A model generated the notes under the pieces. The model had not been told where the DNA came from, did not search any database, and worked only from the letters and a program-made list of their open reading frames with translations. Positions 58,301 through 64,000 of a stretch of 64,000 bases of DNA are shown one piece after another. Made by a program: the position numbers and the translations under genes. The stretch is from Heligmosomoides polygyrus polygyrus (Eukaryota; Nematoda; Chromadorea; Rhabditida; Heligmosomidae), in the NCBI GenBank assembly GCA_947396885.1, contig OX377202.1, forward strand, positions 26,040,001 through 26,104,000. The letters are read 5' to 3'. Numbering within the stretch: the first letter of the stretch is position 1; every line of letters starts with the position of its first letter.

Positions 58301-59403
58301 ATAGTGGTCGTCGCTCCATACAGGAAACCCACCACTACCATTAATACGATGCATTCCGCTGATCAGCAGGACGTTTCCCTTCTGATTTAGCTCTCCATTT
58401 ACTAATGGACTGTGTCCTTCGCCATCGTTGGCGAACGGACAGTAGTAATCATAGGCTTGTGGCCGCGCGTCGCTGACGCGTCCTTTTCTAACTGCAATCG
58501 CACAGCGGCGCGTCAAATACGGGGTGCGGCGCGACTTGCTGCACCCCGTACAACGGATGTGTGTAACACACGCGCTTTTCTGACACCTAAAAGATAAGCT
58601 AACCATTCGAGGGTGTGTATTACACTGATCTACAGTGTAGGTTTATTGTGAGGGAACAGAACCGCAACTACGCAATATCCCTCTGTATTGTGTCATGTAC
58701 CATGGTCCGTAAATATAACTGGCATTTAAATTCTTATGGAAAACGTTTCATATACCATGGTCCGTAAATATAACTGGCATTTAAATTCTTATGGAAAACG
58801 ACAGCCATTGCAACACTGTCCACACACCGGGGTACCACTGAAGTTCGTAGTATACGGTATGTGGATGCATAATGTTGGTTGTTATTTGGATAAGGCAATG
58901 ACTTGGCGGTTCATCTGCATGATATGTATTATCTGCACAGTGTTTAACACCTCATATACAGAGAATCTGTGAAACTAACATTTGCGAAAAACGTCAGCAT
59001 GAGTGCGAAAATTGGAATAAGTTATATAGCGTCACTGAGGTTCAAATTGAACCACCCGTCGTTTATGTCGATCTTTTATTCATTTTTTATTCATGTTTCA
59101 GGCAATTACCTAGGATATCACACACCAAAAGGTCGTTGGATTGGTCCAAAAATGAACCCAAACATCGGAGTCCCCTCAGCTAGTGGTGATCATGAACCGG
59201 GCACTACTGATAGTTCTGGTGATCACAGTGAGGCGGGCGCTACTGACAATCCTGGCGGTCACAATGAGGCCGGCAATACTGGCAATCCTGCTGTGAAGAA
59301 GGAGGCCGGCGCAGGCGGTAATTACACAATTTACATACCTTTTTATGTAAAAAGTTTCTTTCCTGATTTAACAACAGTGGCGTGGTGCAGCCTGGTAAAA
59401 TAA
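46387..59403 (+). CDS. DOMON-domain protein gene, copy B (5' end missing)
   Basis: Exons are 46387-46479, 52712-52810, 52948-53015, 53463-53551, 59102-59403, with the same phases and boundaries as copy A. The product has VEMELFGKPPDGDAYISAGF, MVVYCARVGGNVKGGLARTV, NSEVYDLDEQYYIFLVMGP and GYHTPKGRWIGPKMNPN, then about 12-residue Gly/Thr repeats (HSEAGATDNPGG, HNEAGNTGNPAV). It ends FFPDLTTVAWCSLVK. The frame extends 23 codons beyond the place where copy A stops, because TTTTTATG replaces TTTTTAA. Exon 2 is one codon longer than in A. Intron 1 is 6.2 kb (1.5 kb in A) and the last intron 5.5 kb (0.3 kb in A), swollen by transposons. No first exon was found. Whether it is still expressed is unknown; all five exons remain open and in phase. 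Confidence 0.8.
47310..48790. other. Insert in DOMON B intron 1, largely unclassified
   Basis: Begins where the AACAATTAAAATAACAAT tract shared with copy A (19222-19245) is broken; the paralogous sequence resumes at about 50420. It includes a 170-codon + strand frame (47581-48093) with no recognised domain, low-complexity bias or matching paralogue. It also holds a partial copy of the 30.7/32.6 kb inverted repeat at about 48250-48340. Confidence 0.4.
48790..50345 (+). pseudogene. Mariner transposase relic in DOMON B intron 1
   Basis: The N-terminal part reads FHQCKRWFQRFRDGSKSFED, then DCQQLKEALGSDPTKTTHGL and FGCYHSTVADRL. This is the paired helix-turn-helix region of mariner transposases. 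The middle part is replaced by unrelated and duplicated sequence (49053-49740). It resumes HGKKVMLRAWWNSRGLVHFN and DPHQTVTVDL at about 49918-50010. KILHDNA, a stop, PHAANTTLQKIELCW follows, then YSTDLTPADYHIL, FFESQPSEFFKKGILSLPGR. The second and third catalytic Asp are present (HDNA and ADYH, 34 residues apart). The VTGDE-type first Asp region is missing. Premature stops make it non-functional, and clear terminal repeats were not found. Confidence 0.8.
49053..49534. repeat. Direct tandem duplication, 250-bp period
   Basis: GTCTGCGCAGTCGCAAAGGC starts at 49053 and again at 49303. The following 230 bases are identical up to GACGGTGCCCA. The joint carries CGTTTCTTGTCTGAAGTA, which also occurs at 48824-48841 in the upstream transposase. 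It is therefore a recent local duplication with a patch copied from 0.45 kb away. Confidence 0.9.
50555..51190 (-). repeat. G-rich repeat, family T copy 3 (reverse)
   Basis: Inverted relative of 33680-34565. The terminal double-stem hairpin lies at 50556-50592, followed by GCGCGCTTCGCGCGAC, with the C-rich complement of the G-rich units out to about 51190 (TTGTTGACTCCCCGTCC, CCCAATTAAGTAGGCC). It lies in DOMON B intron 1. Confidence 0.65.
51195..52640. other. Rest of DOMON B intron 1 insert
   Basis: A 117-codon + strand frame at 51914-52267 has a hydrophobic middle and several cysteines but no family I recognise. The rest is AT-rich with no matches seen. Confidence 0.35.
53650..54012. other. 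Start of insert in DOMON B last intron
   Basis: The match to copy A intron 4 stops near 53650 and resumes near 58860. This first part has no recognised feature. Confidence 0.4.
54805..55972. mobile_element. hAT-like non-autonomous element inside mariner
   Basis: The left end CAGGGCTGAGCGGATAA and, inverted, the right end CAGCGATAAGCGGATTAA are similar terminal repeats. Several subterminal CGGATAACGG motifs lie inside each end. It is flanked by ATCTCTAG (54797-54804) and ATCTCCAC (55973-55980), an 8-bp target duplication with two changes. CAG-starting ends and 8-bp duplication point to hAT. No transposase was seen. The host mariner frame is continuous if the insert and one target copy are removed. 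Confidence 0.7.
55022..55265 (+). repeat. SINE-like repeat, second family, in the hAT-like element
   Basis: GGGGTAGTGCAGTCGGAAGA and TTGGTTCGGATTTCCCC match 11815-11890. AACCAAGCCTTTCATCC, GTCATTGTACTGGCC and ATACGCATTCA follow, in the same order as in the copy at 11807-12130. Confidence 0.55.
56355..57275. other. Intronic spacer, nothing recognised
   Basis: No coding or repeat assignment. Includes a C run near 57076. Confidence 0.35.
57281..57488. repeat. Direct tandem duplication, 118-bp period
   Basis: GCATCACAATCGTCCTGAGC at 57281 recurs as GCATCACAATCGTTCTGAAC at 57399, and both run to AAAAAGTAGCGT. A short partial third copy (GTGGGAAGCATCACAATCG) lies at the joint. Confidence 0.85.
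57678..58587 (+). mobile_element. Harbinger-like MITE, family H copy 3 (decayed)
   Basis: The left end AGCGTCTTTTATACTC resembles the H terminus. TAA lies on both sides (57675-57677, 58588-58590). The interior matches copy 1: TATTCGGCGAATCGCGC, GCGGCAGACTCGG, GTGGCCGCGCGTCGCTGACG, TTTCTAACTGCAATC. The right terminal repeat is almost gone. It lies in the last intron of DOMON B. Confidence 0.65.
58699..58802. repeat. 55-bp direct duplication
   Basis: ACCATGGTCCGTAAATATAA begins at 58699 and again at 58754; the two copies are identical through TTATGGAAAACG. A recent duplication just upstream of the point where homology with copy A resumes. Confidence 0.9.
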
Positions 59404-59459
59404 CAGGCTATGACCAACTTCGACTGCGTTAAGTTTAATGCAAATATTTTCGAGTTCGT

Positions 59460-60900
59460 GTGCGCTTCTGTGGCTGTACACAGTCGTAGTAGGCCAGGGT
59501 GAAAAGGTGCTTTCTGGACCGAGTCACTGCCCTGAAATCTGAAGAAGTTCTATAAGGTCCTCATAGATATGAATGATCCTCCCAGCAGCGCCTATTTTCT
59601 CCAAATTGTCCATAACACATGATAAGGTAAGTAAAATGCTACGTATGTGACTTAAAGGTCTTATTCTTGGTGGCATCAGAGATCCATTTTCCAATCTAAA
59701 GTAAATAAAAAATCATAAATCGCTAATTGTGGAAATCAGTCTAGAGTTGCCTCAAGCCGTGAAGTCGTAAATCGTGTGCGCATACAACACTGATGTGGAT
59801 AACTGAGCTCGCTATGTAATTCCAACGACAGGGATGACTATTGTGAAACCATAAACCAGCTTTTGCCAACTGCAAATGGTCTAATTCAAATGTGGTGGCA
59901 TAGTATGCGCCCCTGCTCCGCTGCAGAATTCAGAAAAGCTTCTCTAATTTGTACCGACTCCATGTTCAAATTGCCTATTTAGTAAAGCTACCAAACCTTT
60001 TACTCATCGCTTTCAATAAATTAGAACATGATTTGCCTGGGTCGCACCACCTTCTCCATCTGCTGGCCAAAGGAAGTCATAGGCCACGAACACATTCCAG
60101 TTCCGTATTACGATATTGTGCATGCCCAGCACATCTATCGCCCCCCCCCCCGCCGCTAAACTGATTAAAGCCAATCTTTTTTCACTTATCCATTACTGCT
60201 ACACGTGTGAGATAAACTCTATAGTTTAACAGCAAGCCTTTCAGCACCTCACAAGGCTGGGACGAAAGCGGCTCTAACGTTGTACCTAGCTGGTAATGAA
60301 CAAAGCTTTTCGATACAGAGTTTTCCTTTACATGTTGTCATTTTACTTTACATGGATAGGTCTATCACTAAATTTTAGGAGCAATCTGCCTACTTTACGC
60401 AATTTGGACACTTCTCTAGCCATCGACAAAACGACAGCTATGGATGTGAACGTCGCTGTCTGTGCACCATATATAACAAGTACCTTGTGTTTTAAGACTG
60501 TGTAGACAGCGAATAAAATGCAGATCGCTCAAGGAATCTGAAACTTCGGCTTTGTTATTGTGAAGCTCGATTTAGTCATGGATCTATTAACAAAGTGCAT
60601 CTTGCGGGAAATTTTACCTTGGAGAAATTGGAAGTGGCACTTGGAAAGATGATGGATGGACATTTAAGAGTTCGGTGTAGACCTCAATGATGTCCACACC
60701 ATCCATTCTATAAACGCCGCACCCTAAGGCGCACACGTGATCCGAATTCCGTGCCGCGAATCGAATCTCCACAGGGATCTGACAGGTTTAAATGAAGATT
60801 AATTAAACCCTGAAGAAAAATCAACCTTGAAACCACGAATCATTCGGGGAGGAAATGAAGCACGCAGCAATCAACCTGTAAGGGAACGTGGGGTGGATAA
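59460..60900 (+). repeat. Downstream flank of DOMON B, paralogue of 23490-24950
   Basis: Shares order and landmarks with the copy A flank. The GIY-YIG-like relic at about 60590-60700 is further decayed (LAGNFTLEKLEVALGKMMDG in one frame, with frameshifts). No host gene was seen. Confidence 0.7.
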
Positions 60901-60904
60901 TAAC

Positions 60905-62055
60905 TCCGAGCGCCCAGTGTGTTGGGCAGTGTAGCGGTTGAGCGTTCGGTGTTAGTACTCATTAATCTGTCTATTTTATACAGTACAACTTTACACTACA
61001 GAGCGCGCAGTTCTCACATTAATTTATTACAGGATATTTGCAAGCATAAATATTATATACGACGACCGCACGGGTATTTTTAATGGGGACCAATGGCGTC
61101 GGGTAAGACAAGGTAAGGCGTTATTGGGTGGCCTAACCAATCTCCCATGGATTGGTTATCCTTCTCTGCTACCGTAGTCTATATCCTATCTCCCTACAGA
61201 CTTCGTCCCCTTACAATTTCCTTACATCCACGGCGGCGAAAGAGACTCGGTCTCCGGGTCCTATGTTAGTGTTGTTGTTAGTGTTGTTGATCAGTGTTGT
61301 TTCGATGTGTAGAAGGTCATCGCAGTTGTGGTGAAGGTAAAAAGGTGTTGAGTCGTCCTGAGTGGCTGTAAGTACAAGTGAGAGCTGGTGCAAAGAACAA
61401 AAATACAAAAACTAAAAAAATCACATACAGCTGTGTTATGTGTGATACGGTAAATAAGAAAGGGAATGAAAATGTCGAATTGTCGATAAAACATATACGG
61501 AATAGGTTATTTATTTGGTAATTATTGAGGTTATTTATTGGGTAATTATTGACTGAAACATACGTTACCGCGTGTTCGTGCCTATTTAAAGCGGACTGTA
61601 TGTCATTCAAATTTAGTGGATTTTGGTACTTTTGCTACTACATGATACCCGAAACGTACTGAATACAAATCTCTTGAAGAAACTAGAGAATTACTGCATT
61701 TTAGAAGCCTTGTTTACGAAATGTCACAGTACGAACAGGCCGACACTTTAAACTCGGTAAATTTCGCGGTGTCTGCTATTAAAATGATAGCCACGCTCTA
61801 CAAAGCACAGATCTGATAAAGATATTTTGTGTTGGGATACTTTTCTAAACTCTTTAGCTTCAAAGGTAAACCAGTGGCGCTCGCGGAGGAGTCCAAAATC
61901 AGTTAGCGAACGTTTGGTAGGTGGTAGGTGAATCTAATGGTGCAATTTAATTTTTATATAAGTGAATTTGAACGAAGTTATGGCACTACGACGGTTTGCG
62001 ACGAAAAATCTGTCGCAAAGCGTCGATTGTTCAGGAATTAAGAGAGCCACAACCT
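60905..62055. other. Spacer after the duplicated unit
   Basis: Contains a short tandem GTTATTTATTNGGTAATTATTGA (about 61506-61553). Overlapping minus-strand frames at 61211-61610 are AT-biased and without domains. No copy of block P was found here, so there is no sign of a third unit. Confidence 0.4.
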
Positions 62056-62059
62056 TTTT

Positions 62060-62890
62060 TCATCGTTTGGGCAGGGAGACAAATGGGTCTCTAAAAAGAA
62101 GCAGGGCGTGACGCTGCCCATTCGCAGACTGCGCAGGCGATGTCGGAGTTGTTGTGAAACTGCAGTGCTCGAGACTGCGGAAAGCATGGAAATCACATGG
62201 AGAGAGATCCGGGTAGTAAGGTGGATGTGGTAGCCACACGATGTTCAGCTTCTCGAGCTGGCTGTGGCTGGCCCTTGCGAAGTGAGTGCTTGCATTATCC
62301 CTCAGAAGATGAATCTTGCCGTTGGGCATGTGCTCGGCGGGTAACCTTCACTCCAACTCTTCCAGTTGTGAGGAGGCGAGGTTGGCGTCAATCGACTGAT
62401 CAGCTGAGAGAACCTCGTAGTAAACGACACCCTTGCTACAGTAGTACAAAGAGATCAGTCGCTTCTTGCCTCGGGTATCTCTCTTTGGGATGGGCTGTGG
62501 GTCTTTATCGTAATACAGCCACTGTAGCTTCCAGTCCGGGTTGCTGTACCTTATCAACTTCTCATCCATGGCCACTATCGTCTCAGTCCATGCCGTCATT
62601 CGGTAGTGGAAGAGTAGAGAAGAGCAGACCTCACTGTGTTTTGATCGGCGGCTGTCAGATCGTGGGGTACGGTATGAGGGCGCCTCGCCGCAAGACCGGT
62701 TAGGAGTGTCCGCCTCCCTCTCTGTACATCGTACAAACTTAGCCGTATCAGCTTGAACAGACGCGAGGACGACCGTTGTACTTTTCGACTGAGGACATCC
62801 GGATCGAGTAGCATCGCCAAGAAAATTATGCGGCAGTAAGTTCCGCTGGACATGACAAGACTGACGGATTTTCGTAGTCTAGGGGACAAG
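62060..62890 (-). pseudogene. Mariner transposase relic (reverse), DD34D intact
   Basis: The minus strand reads LFKLIRLSLYDVQRGRRTLL and HDLTAADQNTVRSALLYS. In another frame it reads VAMDEKLIRYSNPDWKLQWL (first Asp), KKRLISLYYCSKGVVYYEVL and SADQSIDANL. After a further frame change it reads NGKIHLLRDNASTHFARASH (second Asp) and LPHPPYYPDLSPCDFHAFRS (third Asp), with 34 residues between the last two. The C terminus is frame-disrupted. All three catalytic Asp codons remain, but at least three frameshifts kill it. Terminal repeats were not identified. It is a different lineage from the mariners at 14.9, 48.8 and 54 kb, judging by motif wording. Confidence 0.8.
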
Positions 62891-62925
62891 GCGGTTGTAT
62901 TGATTGGTGTTCAGATCAGAACGCT

Positions 62926-63480
62926 GTGTTCAACAAGTCAGGCGGAATACCGGAATTTGATGTTCAATGCCAAGTGTACGCTAACGACATTAGAATATAC
63001 AAGACTATTTTAACATCAGTTGACAATGAAGCGCATCAAAACGCCAAAGAATCCGTTGTGGAGTGGTCCAATAAGACGGAACCGCCCCTTTCAGCTAAGA
63101 ATTGTCAGGGCACGGATGGATATGATTTATATGTTAGACGATTTTCCCTTCAATTGAATCGCAGAAGTGAAGGATCTAGGATTCTTGATTAATCCTAACT
63201 TTGCTTTGATAACCATTGCAAAGCTCTGGTTTCAAAGGCAAATCATGGAGTACACAACCTATTCAAAGCGCTCCGAACAAAAAATCCTCAGATCTTGGTC
63301 AAGCCTGCAAAATCTATGTACATCCAATTTTGGAGTTGGTACTACTGTTTTCCCACCTAGAATAGAGGAGCAAATGCTAAGCTGAGGGATCCAGCTACTA
63401 GGTCGCAGGTTCGTAATAAAATCCTTCCCGTAAGAGTGCTTCCGTCATTCAACAAATTGATAACATTCCCTCTCTACCGC
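62926..63480 (+). pseudogene. CR1-like reverse transcriptase 3' fragment
   Basis: PEFDVQCQVYANDIRIYKTI corresponds to the FADD-containing palm motif of CR1/Jockey-type enzymes, here with Asn for the first Asp (YAND). KTEPPLSAKNC, and after frame changes VKDLGFLINPNFALITIAKL, NFGVGTTVFPP and VLPSFNKLITFPLYRFF follow in the order expected for the end of such ORFs. It is 5'-truncated and frameshifted. Confidence 0.7.
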
Positions 63481-63744
63481 TTTTTCTTTTAAAAAGTGAT
63501 CTCGTCGCCAGGACAATTTTGGGTTTCCTCGCAAATACTGTTCGATTCCTTACTGTTCGATTTGCAACTTTTCCTGCACGATTACGTGTATTTCTGCTAG
63601 TGTTTTTTAGTGCTTCCTGTACCATGTTGTAATTCTTTTGATGTTCACTAGTGTTTGTTATCCCATGTTCTGGGAGCTTTTAGTGTCTTGTTTCACGTGC
63701 AGTTTTTAATTCACGTGGGCATGACCTACGCCTCCAAATCACCT

Positions 63745-64000
63745 GTATCACCTGTCGTCCCGTTGATCATCGACTTGCTCGAGCGGGCGCCAGCAGCGTC
63801 TCCCTTCGTCCCTGTCGCGTGCCAGAGTGCACCAATGGATCCGCTCGCGGGACACGAAGAGCGTCATAGCGGTCGTTCAGGGCTTTCACGAAGAAGTCTG
63901 ACCAGCGCGTTGGTGGGCGCCCTGGTGTTCTCTTGACATGTGGAGGAATCCAGTCGGTGACGGCTCTCGTCCAGCGGGTTTCTTCGAAGCGCATTGCGTG
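63745..64000 (-). pseudogene. RTE 3' end (reverse), runs off the window
   Basis: The minus strand reads [40 protein letters not shown] and [16 protein letters not shown]. This is the conserved C terminus of the RTE-B family (RTE-B1 has [14 protein letters not shown] at about 37530-37565). It ends near 63740 with GGTGATACAGGTGATTTGG, the same tail motif as RTE-B1. It is better preserved than RTE-B1. The rest of the element lies beyond position 64000. Confidence 0.85.

Noticed and set aside
61211..61610. Three overlapping minus-strand frames
   Set aside because: AT-biased overlapping frames with no family match or splice context.

Overview
The window looks like intergenic and intronic DNA from a nematode, most likely a strongylid (hookworm-like) worm. 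The grounds are short host exons with compact introns ending in TTTCAG or TTTTAG, mariner elements with TTAGGTTGG termini, decayed RTE-, CR1- and Merlin-type transposons, and many tRNA-derived SINE-like repeats. Genus and species cannot be read from the sequence. No bacterial features, rRNA, true tRNA gene or CRISPR array was seen. Most open frames longer than 60 codons are chance frames in low-complexity or repeat DNA.

The only convincing host genes are two paralogous DOMON-domain genes on the + strand. Copy A lies at 18479-21571 in five visible exons. Copy B lies at 46387-59403 in five matching exons with the same splice phases. Both encode a DOMON beta-sandwich followed by a tail of about 12-residue Gly/Thr-rich repeats. 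No start codon or signal-peptide exon was found for either.

The genes sit inside an old colinear segmental duplication. Three non-coding blocks precede copy A (P1 about 2625-3830, Q1 about 6880-9680, R1 about 10940-11560). They recur in the same order and orientation before copy B (P2 about 25880-27000, Q2 about 27660-29240, R2 about 40440-41090). The downstream flank is also shared (23490-24950 and 59460-60900). Unit 1 is about 2.6-25 kb and unit 2 about 25.9-60.9 kb. They differ mainly by transposon insertions, so each copy serves as a pre-insertion reference for the other.

Layout: 0.1-1.4, 4.3-5.6, 12.2-14.15 and 15.0-16.2 kb hold four copies of a composite minisatellite element (family E). 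6.3-6.9, 33.7-34.6 and 50.55-51.2 kb hold a second G-rich family (T) with a double-hairpin terminus. 12.48-13.34, 31.5-31.9 and 57.7-58.6 kb hold a Harbinger-like MITE (family H). 14.9-18.3 kb is a mariner that contains an E copy and a second mariner with poly-G ends. 35-38.5 kb holds an RTE retrotransposon and a Merlin-like transposase relic. 41.8-46.25 kb is an RTE nested in another RTE. The introns of copy B hold one mariner at 48.8-50.35 kb and another at 54.0-56.35 kb, the latter split by a hAT-like element. The right end has another mariner, a CR1-like fragment and the 3' end of an RTE on the minus strand.

Nothing here is a clear new molecular system. The most notable signals are the duplicated DOMON gene with lopsided intron growth, a perfect 85-bp-arm palindrome in an intron, hairpin repeats with apparent compensatory changes, a twin hairpin with fixed stems and a changing loop, and the composite E family.
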